Part shown: positions 35,097 to 44,000 of the stretch, piece after piece
How the letters are laid out: each line of letters starts with the position of its first letter
Position numbering within the stretch: the stretch's first letter is position 1
IMG/VR virus record: IMGVR_UViG_3300035670_000198
Span: 1 to 63,922 of that record
Origin: a virus
DNA: 63,922 nucleotides
Direction: 5' to 3' (one strand)
The notes under the pieces: model-generated
Databases searched by the model: none
What the model was told of the DNA's origin: nothing
Seen by the model: only the letters and a program-made list of their open reading frames with translations
Translations under genes and position numbers: made by a program

Positions 35097-35659
35097 TAGC
35101 AACCCCTCTTACCCATTACCCATACGTTCAATGACTTTCTCGTTCCAGAAGTGATTGGTACGATTCTTGACGGCATCCATGGAGCATAAAATACTACGCT
35201 ACCAAGATTTGGTTTGATTGGCATGACTTCATTCGGATCGCCAGTATTCATGATCTCAATTTCACCCCCCAAATATTCTTCTGGGTCAGTAAGCATAATC
35301 GATGCGCAGATCTTTCGTTCCCAATTTAGAAACGCGAAGTCAACATCGTAATGCCAACCATATTCTTGATTCTTTTTATATTTGGCATATTGAAATGCAT
35401 CGAAGCCGTCGATATCATACATGAAGAAATCGATATTGATACGACCAATAAGTCCAGAAAACTTATCAAAAAGCCACTGAGTGTCTTGATTTGGCGGTAG
35501 GACTGCTAGATCTGCTTGATTCTTGCCATTTGTTTGTTCTTTAGAAAACATAAGTTTCTTTTCTAAAGAAGTTACTTTATCGACTTCTTCTTGCGTCAGA
35601 AAGTCTGAAACAACAGCAAATTTAGAGAGGATACGATTGTATTTGACAACTTGAGGCAT
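35096..35659 (-). CDS. 2OG/Fe(II) oxygenase homologue lacking the distal His
   Basis: From the ATG at 35659 the protein has 187 residues; GGAG lies 6 bases upstream, and an in-frame GTG four codons earlier is not preferred. It is a clear paralogue of the oxygenase at 30790-31392 along its whole length. HxD is kept (His103, Asp105 in GWHYDVD), as is the 2-oxoglutarate Arg174 in GTRKSL. The distal iron ligand is replaced: the paralogue's MPHRVAPVTSG reads MPSRIVPITSG here (Ser164, codon TCA). It may be an inactive partner subunit, use another ligand, or catalyse different chemistry. Its stop overlaps the start of the GlcNAc-transferase-like gene, so the two are translationally coupled. Confidence 0.88.
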   Translation of the reverse strand: MPQVVKYNRILSKFAVVSDFLTQEEVDKVTSLEKKLMFSKEQTNGKNQADLAVLPPNQDTQWLFDKFSGLIGRINIDFFMYDIDGFDAFQYAKYKKNQEYGWHYDVDFAFLNWERKICASIMLTDPEEYLGGEIEIMNTGDPNEVMPIKPNLGSVVFYAPWMPSRIVPITSGTRKSLNVWVMGKRGC

Positions 35660-35695
35660 AACGAACTCCACTATTCATGATCAACTATTATAACC

Positions 35696-35702
35696 TATTT
35701 AT
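35696..35702 (-). promoter_or_regulatory. late promoter ATAAATA for the oxygenase-GlcNAc-transferase pair
   Basis: ATAAATA on the minus strand includes the TAA stop of the 538-aa Tyr-Asn repeat gene and lies 36 bp before the chosen oxygenase ATG. Confidence 0.75.
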
Positions 35703-37315
35703 TCGATTCTTACAACTATTTGTCCACCTGATGGAACTTCAATTGCGTGATTTCGATAATCAATTTCTTGGTTCTCAAAGTAATAACTAATCTCTTGCTC
35801 ATTGACATAAACGCCAGGAGCGCAAACACCACCACCTGGGAAGTAAACACCAAACGCATATCCAGGTTCTCCAGGAGTTCCTGGGATTGGGAAGTTATAA
35901 GTGCTTGCACTTCCTGGATTATACGTTGCTACAAAGTTTCCAGTGTAACTTGCAATATTGTTGCCAGTATATGTTGCTGGATTACCAGAGTTATAACCAG
36001 AAACAAAGTTAGAAGTGTAAGACGCTGGGTTGCCAATATTATATGATGGAGGTGGTGCTGGATTGTATCCACTAATTGTGTTGCCAGTATATGTTGCTGG
36101 GCTACCAGAATTGTAGTTGGCATTGTTGCCAGTATATCCACTGATCGTATTTCCAGAGAAACCGCCCACAAACGTTTCATTATATGTTGCTGGACTTCCA
36201 GCGTTATAATTGGCATTATTTCCAGTATATGCACCAATTACATTTCCAGAGAAACCACCAACAAACGTTGGATTGTATGTGGCTGGATTACCTTCATTGT
36301 ATGTTGCTGGATTGCCGCCAGGGGCAAATCCAGCAGAGAAGTTTCCTGTGTAATTTCCAGCATTACCTGTATTATAATTTACATTGTTGCCTGAATAGTT
36401 ACCAACAGTAGAAGGATTATAGTTTGCTATGTTACCAATATAATCCGCAACGTTTCCTGGATTATAGTTGGCAGGTGGGCTTGCTGATGGCGTACACTCG
36501 TAATTGGTAACTGTATATTCAATAATTTCTGGAGTTCCAGGAGGTGGACCATAAAAACTTGTTGGAGTTGGGCAGCTTGGATCGCTTCCGCTTCCATAAT
36601 AAGTGCCGCTACCAATTGGGCTACCATCAAACGCAAATACGATTGAATAATTTGTAGTAGAGTTCCAAGTCACACCACCAGCAGCAGGATTATACCCTGC
36701 AACACTTGTTGGGTTATAACCTGAAATGTTTGTTGGGTTGTATGTAGCAACATTTCTTGGGTTGTATGATGCAATGTTTCCAGGAACATAGAAAGCATTT
36801 CCTGGAGTAAATTCTAGAGGATTATACCCAGTGATTGTTGGTTCATTATATGTCGCAGGATTACCGCCAGAAAGAACTGGATTGTATGTTGCATTGTTAC
36901 CAATGTAACCATCTAACGTGCCAGCATTATATTCAGCAGTTGCAGTTCCAGAAGTTCCAGGCTCATTACTTATTACACTGTATGTAATATAAATGTTTTG
37001 ACCAATAGCCTCATGCGGACCTGCTGCTGGATTGGCGTAAACATTTACTGGATCAGGCAGCGTGGGCGTTGTCAAAAATTGAGGATAGTATTGAAATCCA
37101 ATTTGTACTGGATCATCGAAGAAAAACTCAAGCTGTCCATTGTCATTACTAAAAAATGATGCGCTCCAATACACCAATCCACCGCCTGATGGTGGATTAT
37201 ATACCTGCACGTTTCCAGTATACGAAGCAACACCTTCGTTATAACCTGCAAGATTTCCTCCAGTACTTGGATTATATGTCGCAGGATTTCCTGGTTCGTA
37301 GATAGCAGTAGACAT
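35699..37315 (-). CDS. Tyr-Asn repeat protein without N-terminal anchor
   Basis: The 538 residues start directly in the repeat (IYEPGNPATYNPSTGGNLAGYNEG) and lack the YGR...VSGRxGxG anchor found in the other two Tyr-Asn proteins. They contain two non-repetitive islands: one near residues 48-120 matching the 884-aa protein's (DPVQIGFQYYP, NPAAGPHEAI) and another around 215-280 with three Cys-containing strands. The protein ends with LGVYFPGG-like (FGVYFPGGG) and VPSGGQIVVRIE cap motifs. Its ATG overlaps the stop of the Hint-tailed gene by one base (TAATG). Together the pair has the parts of one complete fibre, so the two products probably act together. Confidence 0.8.
   Translation of the reverse strand: MSTAIYEPGNPATYNPSTGGNLAGYNEGVASYTGNVQVYNPPSGGGLVYWSASFFSNDNGQLEFFFDDPVQIGFQYYPQFLTTPTLPDPVNVYANPAAGPHEAIGQNIYITYSVISNEPGTSGTATAEYNAGTLDGYIGNNATYNPVLSGGNPATYNEPTITGYNPLEFTPGNAFYVPGNIASYNPRNVATYNPTNISGYNPTSVAGYNPAAGGVTWNSTTNYSIVFAFDGSPIGSGTYYGSGSDPSCPTPTSFYGPPPGTPEIIEYTVTNYECTPSASPPANYNPGNVADYIGNIANYNPSTVGNYSGNNVNYNTGNAGNYTGNFSAGFAPGGNPATYNEGNPATYNPTFVGGFSGNVIGAYTGNNANYNAGSPATYNETFVGGFSGNTISGYTGNNANYNSGSPATYTGNTISGYNPAPPPSYNIGNPASYTSNFVSGYNSGNPATYTGNNIASYTGNFVATYNPGSASTYNFPIPGTPGEPGYAFGVYFPGGGVCAPGVYVNEQEISYYFENQEIDYRNHAIEVPSGGQIVVRIE
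35890..37290 (-). repeat. Tyr-Asn coding repeats of the 538-aa protein
   Basis: 21-24 bp units of the YNPGNPA/YTGNNIA type fill most of the gene between and around two non-repeat islands (about 36960-37170 and 36480-36670). Confidence 0.85.
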
Positions 37316-39645
37316 TAGTAAGTTAGAACCCCATTAGCATAGAAATTTGGGCTAGACTTATACTTATTATTGAATGTATAGACCGTATATGGATAGTTGA
37401 TTGAAACAATCGCATTGATTCGAACTGCGTTGCCATTCTTATCAACAAAACTATCGCCCACTTGTACCTTCGCCACATCACCCAAAGATCTATATCCTTG
37501 CATTGTCAAGTTTGGATTCATAGAAGCATAACCCTTTCCAATGACGAAGAATGGGTGATCATCAGACGCTCTGACAGAAATGCTATTTTCTAGAATGTAT
37601 TCAAACATCACTCTGTTCACGCGAGTGATAATCTCTGAAACTTCGTTTGTTTCATGCTCGCCTGTATCTGGGTTATACGACAAGATTTGATCACCAACTT
37701 GAATTGTTTCAATTGCCTTGGTTGAACCATCAGCCATTGAGATGAGCGTGTCACCAGCAAAGCAGCAACCACCGCCACCAATTGGTGTTGGCTCATTATA
37801 ACCACCAATTGTTGGTTCGTTATACGTCGCCACTGTGCCTTCGTTGTATGTTGCAGCAGTGCCTTCGTTGTATAGTGCAGTTCCTGCGTTATAAACCTCA
37901 GTGCTTCCACTTGGATTATATCCTGAAATAGTATTTCCAGTGTAACTTCCTACTGTGCCTGGATTATAATTTGCGATATTTCCAGCAACATAATTTGCAA
38001 TTGAGCCTTCGTTATAAATTCCTGTGGCGTTATTGCTGATGTAATTAGCAATGGTTCCCTCATTATAAATTTGTGCACCAGGAGTATTGAATGTTGCGGT
38101 AAAGTTTCCAGTATAAGTTGCAGGATTACCTGTATTATAATCCGCAATTCCTGGATTATACACAGCATTACCGCTATTGTATCCAGCAACACTAGTTGGA
38201 TTATATGTTGCTGGACTTCCAGTATTATAATCACCAACCCCTGTATTGTACAACGCATTACCGCTATTGTAGCCACCAATATTGGTTGGAGTGAATGACG
38301 CTGGATTGCCAGTATTATAGTTTGGATCAGCAGATCCAGGTGGATTATATCCAGAAATTGTAGCAAAGGAGCAGTCAGTGAATGGAGTGCCTGGAGTAAA
38401 TACTGCTGAATTGCCAACAAAGCTGTTTATATTACCAGCATTATAGATAGCAGTGCCTTGATTATAATTGGCATTATTATCTGCATAAGTAATTGCATTA
38501 CCAGCAGTAAATCCTGAAGGGTTGCCAGTATTATAATTCGCATTGTTTCCAGTATATCCACCAATGATATTGCCACCATAAGTGGCTGGTGTTCCAACAT
38601 TATATGCGCTTGCTGTTCCTGGATTATATCCAGAAATATTTGTTGCATTATAACTGCTTGGATTGCCAGTATTATAGTTTGCACTGTTGCCAGTATATGT
38701 TGCAGGATTTCCTGGAACTGCTGGAGAGCAATCGTAGTAGATGATATAAGAATAAACTTGTGCTCCACCACCAACCACGAATCCTGGGAAATTTGGAAAA
38801 TTGCTTGGTGTTACAACAGTCGTTGAGTCTCTCAGAGGACATCCAACAGAAGTCCCCGTACCCTCAAAGGCGAGTTGCTCATAATAGAAATAATCTTCGT
38901 CGAAAATTGTTTCAATAATAACACCATACCAGTTTACAGTGGCTGGATTATATGTGAGTGGACTACCTGCGTTATATCCTGAAATTGTATTACCAGTAAA
39001 CCCAACAGGATTGCCAGTATTATAATTCGCATTATTGCCTGAATAAGCAGAGATACTATTTGAACCGTTGACATATGTTGCAGGATTTCCTGGAGTATAC
39101 GTCGCAGTTCCAGTATTATATCCATTGATATTTCTTACATTATAACCACCAGGTGTAGCGGCATTATAAGTTGTGCCGACACCAACGTTATAACCTGCAA
39201 CATTTGTTGCGTTATATCCAGAAATGTTGCCAGCATTATATTGAGCGCCACCTGCGCTTCCTGAGTTATATCCTGTTATGACTGCTGGGTTGAATCCAGT
39301 CCCACAAGGATTATAGATTGCGTTGTTACCACCACTAGCTGGAATTTCAGTATTTCCAGTATATGACGCAGGATTACCAAAATTATAATTAGCACTGTTA
39401 CCAGTATATGAGGCAGTGAATCCTGGATTATATGTTGCAGCAACGCCAGAGTTATATGAGGCTGCGCTGTTGCCAGTGTAAGTTGCAATGTTTCCAGGAA
39501 CTGGACAGTTACCTGATCCACCACGACCTGAAACGTAAAGACGATTTCGACCATATGGAACAAACATATTTCCATATGTGTTGAATACAGTGGAACCGCG
39601 TGTAGCGGTCCATGTTTTTTCTAATTCATCAATACGCTTTGGCAT
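37315..39645 (-). CDS. Tyr-Asn repeat fibre protein with C-terminal Hint (hedgehog/intein) domain
   Basis: The 776 residues comprise an N-terminal anchor (VPYGRNRLYVSGRGGSG near 29-45), a Tyr-Asn repeat array to about residue 615 with one non-repeat island near 235-310, a Gly linker, and a Hint domain from Cys627 to the end. Hint features are CCFAGDTLISMADGSTKAIE with the candidate nucleophile Cys627/Cys628, VGDQILSYNPDTGE, the block-B-like ASDDHPFFV with His697, and a closing NGVLTY. The usual terminal His-Asn of inteins is absent, so full splicing is unlikely, but an N-S acyl shift with cleavage or ligation at the Cys is possible, as in hedgehog or bacterial intein-like proteins. The Hint domain stands where the other Tyr-Asn proteins have their cap. 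Confidence 0.85.
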   Translation of the reverse strand: MPKRIDELEKTWTATRGSTVFNTYGNMFVPYGRNRLYVSGRGGSGNCPVPGNIATYTGNSAASYNSGVAATYNPGFTASYTGNSANYNFGNPASYTGNTEIPASGGNNAIYNPCGTGFNPAVITGYNSGSAGGAQYNAGNISGYNATNVAGYNVGVGTTYNAATPGGYNVRNINGYNTGTATYTPGNPATYVNGSNSISAYSGNNANYNTGNPVGFTGNTISGYNAGSPLTYNPATVNWYGVIIETIFDEDYFYYEQLAFEGTGTSVGCPLRDSTTVVTPSNFPNFPGFVVGGGAQVYSYIIYYDCSPAVPGNPATYTGNSANYNTGNPSSYNATNISGYNPGTASAYNVGTPATYGGNIIGGYTGNNANYNTGNPSGFTAGNAITYADNNANYNQGTAIYNAGNINSFVGNSAVFTPGTPFTDCSFATISGYNPPGSADPNYNTGNPASFTPTNIGGYNSGNALYNTGVGDYNTGSPATYNPTSVAGYNSGNAVYNPGIADYNTGNPATYTGNFTATFNTPGAQIYNEGTIANYISNNATGIYNEGSIANYVAGNIANYNPGTVGSYTGNTISGYNPSGSTEVYNAGTALYNEGTAATYNEGTVATYNEPTIGGYNEPTPIGGGGCCFAGDTLISMADGSTKAIETIQVGDQILSYNPDTGEHETNEVSEIITRVNRVMFEYILENSISVRASDDHPFFVIGKGYASMNPNLTMQGYRSLGDVAKVQVGDSFVDKNGNAVRINAIVSINYPYTVYTFNNKYKSSPNFYANGVLTY
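37318..37767 (-). other. Hint (hedgehog/intein-type autoprocessing) domain
   Basis: The 150 codons from the Cys-Cys pair to the stop codon encode the Hint module of the 776-aa fibre. It has Cys at the N-terminal junction, a DHP block-B motif at residues 70-72 of the domain, and no homing endonuclease insert. The domain ends immediately before the TAATG junction to the next fibre gene. Confidence 0.85.
37790..39490 (-). repeat. Tyr-Asn coding repeats of the 776-aa protein
   Basis: 21-24 bp units encode YNTGNPA, YNPGTAx and YTGNSAN variants, interrupted by one non-repeat island at about 38705-38945. The last units before the Hint domain are YNEGTVA and YNEPTIG types with Glu, unlike the rest of the array. 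Confidence 0.85.
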
Positions 39646-39651
39646 CTTTTA

Positions 39652-40860
39652 TTATCTGAAGTCTTTTACAGCCAAAGTACCAACGTATGTTGATCCACCG
39701 TCATATGATGTAAATGTCCATAGATCTTTGCTGCTTGATCCAGTTGTCGATGGTGGAATTGCGCCACCAGACCAATAAACAGTATTAGCAAAAGAATAGG
39801 TTCTTCCACCAGAACCGTCTTGAATTACGATGAGCGAGAATGTCACAGCAAGACCATTAGATGGTGCATTGACAAAGGTAAAGGTCGTTGGTCCATTCAA
39901 TGTATACTTGAACCAGTTTGATGAACTCAAGTCTACACTTACTGCACCTGATACAGTGCTTGACGAAATGAAATCTTTTGTTGCTTTGAAGTTTGCTGTT
40001 ACGTTGCCCATGACAACGTTGGCTGGAAGATTATTATACTCGAGTGACCATGTATTTTCTGATTCGTCCCAATGCAAATCAGCATTTGCTGTTCCCGCAG
40101 TTTGTCCGCGACGAACTCGGAAGTATCCATCTCCGCCACCAGTAGCAGAGAATCTCAATGAGTATACGTCTGCATCCGTAACAGCAGGAGCAAGGATAGG
40201 ATCTGTAACAGAAAGTGTTCTCACATATGCTGTGATGATGTTTGCGTTGTCAATATTAGCAAGATTACGGACAATTAGATTACCTGTTGCAGTGTTACTT
40301 GCAACATTTAGATTATATGCAAAGACATTATTCGTAACATTCAGCGTGCCAGTAACATTTACATTCGCAAAGATAAAGGTATTTGGATGAATGTTCAGTG
40401 TTGCGAACTGTTCTGTGTTTGCGATATTCACTGTTCCAGCATTGATCGATACAGTTACCACATTGACATTGATAATACCATGAGAGACATTCGTGAAACT
40501 AATATTAGAACCATAGAAAGCCGTGTTTGTATTTACAGTGAATAGATCTGTTTCACCCATTCTTCTAAACTCAATATCACCAGCATCGACATAAACATGA
40601 TTCGTAGAATTGTCAACTTCGATATTGTGAACAGTTAGAGTTCCATCGATATTCGTGTCGTCTTTGACGTCAAGGATTACTCCGCCAGCAGAGTTTGCGA
40701 TGCGAACGTAACCCTCTGAGATCACAACGTTGCCAAAATGCTTGACGAAGTCGCCGCGACAAATTTCGTTCACGTCGTTTGCCACGAGGTTGTCGTTGAT
40801 ACGCCATTGATTGAACGTATTTGACACCGTTGTTAGGTAAACATTTATTGTATTTGCCAT
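39652..40860 (-). CDS. tail fibre-like protein sharing the giant fibre's C-terminal domain
   Basis: The 402 residues have an N-terminal INVYLTTVSNTFNQWRINDN stretch like other phage fibre openings. A long Asn/Val-rich beta region follows (about 70-210; GTLTVHNIEV, VNVTGTLNVTNNVFAYNLNV) resembling a beta-helix. The C-terminal 120 residues match the giant collagen-like protein's end (KDFxxxxTxSxxxSVDLSxxNxF, TFTFxNAPS, FANTVYWxGGAIPP, KDLWTF-YDGG). The shared end suggests a common trimerisation or attachment cap. GAGAAA precedes the ATG, 1 bp after the small coiled-coil gene. Confidence 0.82.
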   Translation of the reverse strand: MANTINVYLTTVSNTFNQWRINDNLVANDVNEICRGDFVKHFGNVVISEGYVRIANSAGGVILDVKDDTNIDGTLTVHNIEVDNSTNHVYVDAGDIEFRRMGETDLFTVNTNTAFYGSNISFTNVSHGIINVNVVTVSINAGTVNIANTEQFATLNIHPNTFIFANVNVTGTLNVTNNVFAYNLNVASNTATGNLIVRNLANIDNANIITAYVRTLSVTDPILAPAVTDADVYSLRFSATGGGDGYFRVRRGQTAGTANADLHWDESENTWSLEYNNLPANVVMGNVTANFKATKDFISSSTVSGAVSVDLSSSNWFKYTLNGPTTFTFVNAPSNGLAVTFSLIVIQDGSGGRTYSFANTVYWSGGAIPPSTTGSSSKDLWTFTSYDGGSTYVGTLAVKDFR

Positions 40861-40861
40861 G

Positions 40862-41089
40862 TTATTTCTCGCCGCCGACCGCTTTTAGTATTTGATTGAG
40901 CATAGACTTGATGTCAGAGACTTCTGACTTCAGATTATTTATTTCTTCCTCGACCATCTTCGTTCGCTTCAACTCAGCCATTTTCTGCTGATGTTTTGCG
41001 ACTGCAGATTTGTTTGTGTTCAAGATCGCAAAATTATTCAAATCTTTCACATAGTTTAGATTGTCACTCACTTTTGCTTTTTCTCTCAT
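40862..41089 (-). CDS. small coiled-coil protein
   Basis: From the ATG at 41089, with AGAGGG 5 bases upstream, the protein has 75 residues; a GTG seven codons earlier lies inside the preceding gene and is not preferred. The second half (KMVEEEINNLKSEVSDIKSMLNQIL) is a heptad coiled coil. Its position between a large virion protein and a fibre suggests a small connector. I recognise no named family. Confidence 0.65.
   Translation of the reverse strand: MREKAKVSDNLNYVKDLNNFAILNTNKSAVAKHQQKMAELKRTKMVEEEINNLKSEVSDIKSMLNQILKAVGGEK
40936..40942 (-). promoter_or_regulatory. candidate intragenic late promoter ATAAATA for the 402-aa fibre gene
   Basis: ATAAATA on the minus strand, inside the small coiled-coil gene and 76 bp upstream of the fibre ATG. 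It may be functional, but it also encodes plain Asn/Leu/Lys codons. Confidence 0.35.
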
Positions 41090-41090
41090 A

Positions 41091-44000
41091 TCAACCCTCT
41101 GGAACAGCACTGATTCTAAGATTTTTCACTCTAGGTATCAACGATTGATCTGTAGTAATCATACAAACTTTGATTTGGAAATTCTTGAACGTTCCACCGA
41201 TAGGGTATGAAATACCATTTTCGATATAACTAATTCTATTCTCATCTAGAGATGGACGGAATTCCAACCCAATAAATGTATTAGGATTTCTTGAATAATC
41301 ATCCTTGACTTTACTCATCAACTTCCAGCTCTTATCTGAAATTCTTTCTGGATCATCTGCAGATAGAACCTTATAATAGACAAGAATATCTGTACCTGTT
41401 GGACGAACTGCATCCATAAACACACGCAAGTCGCCAGATTCGAATCCATCTTCAAGAACGATTTCGCGAGTGATATACTTAGATAGGATGTTACCACCAG
41501 ACTTACCATCTTCACCAGAAACAACAGCAGCTGCTGTTGAGCCGCCAGTTGTACCGCCGAAGGTTGGAGCCTGAATAGCAACAGTTGGTGTCGTTGTATA
41601 TCCACTACCGATATGCGATAGAACGATTGAACTGACTGTATTACTTCCATCTGTGTTTGCAACAGCAAAACCAGCAGCGCTGGTGCCATTACCACCAGTG
41701 ATCGTCAACGCATACAAACCAACATTATATGCTGGATATGGATAGTATGTGTTTCTGAAAGAAATAGCCGCAGTATTCACAGCAGTATTTGTACTTCCGT
41801 GGACAGTGATTGATCCTAGAGGATCTGCTGAAGAAGTATTTGAGCAAATATATTTCGAGCCGAAGTTTGTAATGGCAATTTTAGTATTTGACAAACCAGC
41901 GTTATTGATAAGGAACGTTGCTGCTGTCAAAGACAATCTTTCAAGATTTACAATTGGAGAAACGTCAGCGTCTGAAGATGACATATCAGCAGTCAACACA
42001 AAGCTGTTAGCGTTACCCTGAACAAGTCGGCGACGATTGATTGAGTTCTTTGATGACTTATCAGAGATTGTTCCGAACTCAATAGTCTTGAATGGATCTA
42101 GATCAATACCATTCGTTTCTTGAGCAAGAGTTGCTGAGTATACACCCTTCAATGAGTAGTCAACCAATCCAACTGGGAATTTGAGGTCAGCAGAGGTCAA
42201 CATAACACGATCAAGGTCAATGTTTGCTACTGGTGGAGCATCAAGAGCAAATCGTACAGTACCAGAGGTATCAAAGGCTGCTTTGTTTAGAACAAACATC
42301 AAATCTTGATTTTGATATGGTGTCCAGGTTGATGAGTTTTGTGAGCGGAAGAATGAACCAGCATATGGCTGCTCAGAAATTCTAACTGTTGTAGTAGTTG
42401 AAGAACCGAGAACATCTGTTCCGAGTTCAGCAACAAACAACTCATAGTCAGGTGAGTCTGAACCGATAACGATAGCATACTCGCGATTTGGTTCCAAATA
42501 TACAGGATCATCGAAAGTAAACTTTGTTGCTGTCAATGGATCATTTACGCTTGGAATATCAGAAACGTTTACGTCTTTGGCGCTCACGCTCTTAGAAGCA
42601 AGATAGTTCTTGGTTGGGAATCCATTCTGTACTTCTGCAATTTTCACTGTAACTGGAAGTTGTAGACTTCCGCGTGTGAGTGTCTTTGAGTTCTTGAAGT
42701 ACGTTGAAACAGATGGCTTACTCTTGAAGAACAAATCAACAGAAGTGCAGTAGATACCATAATCTTGTTTATTTGAGTTTGGCTTTGGAGTAAAGAATGT
42801 TTGAGCCATACCATCGCCAAGAGGAATTCTTGGGATAGTAGAGGCTGTTGATCCAGTTACTGGTGGCTTGACAGGAGTTCCAACTGCAGGGCGATCTGTT
42901 GGTGCTGCAGGAACAACGAGTGAACTGCCGTCTGTTTCTGATACAGGTGGTAGAACTGGCGTTGTTTGAATTCTCTGCGTAGTTTGTAGAATACCAGAAG
43001 CAGAATACGTCGCACAAGCGCGCATTCCATAATCTGGATCATTATAACGAGCAGTATCCGTGATCGTGAATAGACGATTACCAGTCTTGAACTTGAATCC
43101 AGCGTAAGATGGAATATGGAAAAGTCCAGCAACCGTTCCGTAATTGTCTACATCGTGATTGCCGACCGTATACTTTGTCGTAGAATCAGGAGAGAAACTC
43201 AATGCGCTATTGAGTGCTAGATTTGCTCCATCCACAGAGAGAACTCTCTTGATTTCACCAACACCTGTACCGCTTACGAAGTAAATTAGATTGGCGTCAG
43301 ATGGATTGTTTCCATTATTCGAATTGACATGAATAAAGTCTGTCGCACCATATGTGTTAGCAACTACACCAGAACGATGGATGTATGATGTTACAGCAAT
43401 GTTTACAGCAGCATTTTGAATACTCTGAATTGTATTCCCAGAAGAGAATGTTAGAGTATGGATTTTATTTGCATAGAGTGCTTCTGCACTTGGCAAAGAA
43501 GCATTCCAAATTTTACAAGGATCTGTATTGCTTGAGTTTTGTGTAAATGAACCTTGGATAGGCTCAATTGCTAACATGCCCTGTCCACTAGTATGGAAAT
43601 AACGAACGATGCCACGGAATGTTGCAAGGTCGTATCTTTGTGAACCATCAGCCGTTTGATAGACAATATCGCCTGGTTTATACTTTCCAGCAACAACAGT
43701 TAGCGAAACACCAACTGGGAAAACGTTAGCGTTCAAATAATTTTGCTTTAGATAAACTAGATTTGGACCAGAGATCGAGATAACTGTTGCATATGCATTA
43801 CCTAATTGAGGAGAGATAACACCCTCGCCTGCATAGTATCTATCTGCTGTATCAGAATCAACTACAGAAACAACATTTGAGTTTGAATATGTGATCGTTG
43901 TTTTTACATTTTGGAAGTACAACTGAGCATTTTCATCTAGATCACCATCCAATTGACGAATGGTTACTGTTCTGTTGGTTGAGTCATAAGATTGAACCAA

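Noticed and set aside
37315-37767. Functional self-splicing intein in the 776-aa gene
   Set aside because: The terminal His-Asn and a C-extein in frame are missing, so canonical cis-splicing is unlikely; Hint cleavage or ligation remains possible and is reported as a finding.
31545-39490. 21-24 bp repeats as possible non-coding minisatellites
   Set aside because: The repeats keep one open frame over thousands of bases, with shared N-terminal and C-terminal domains, so they are coding.
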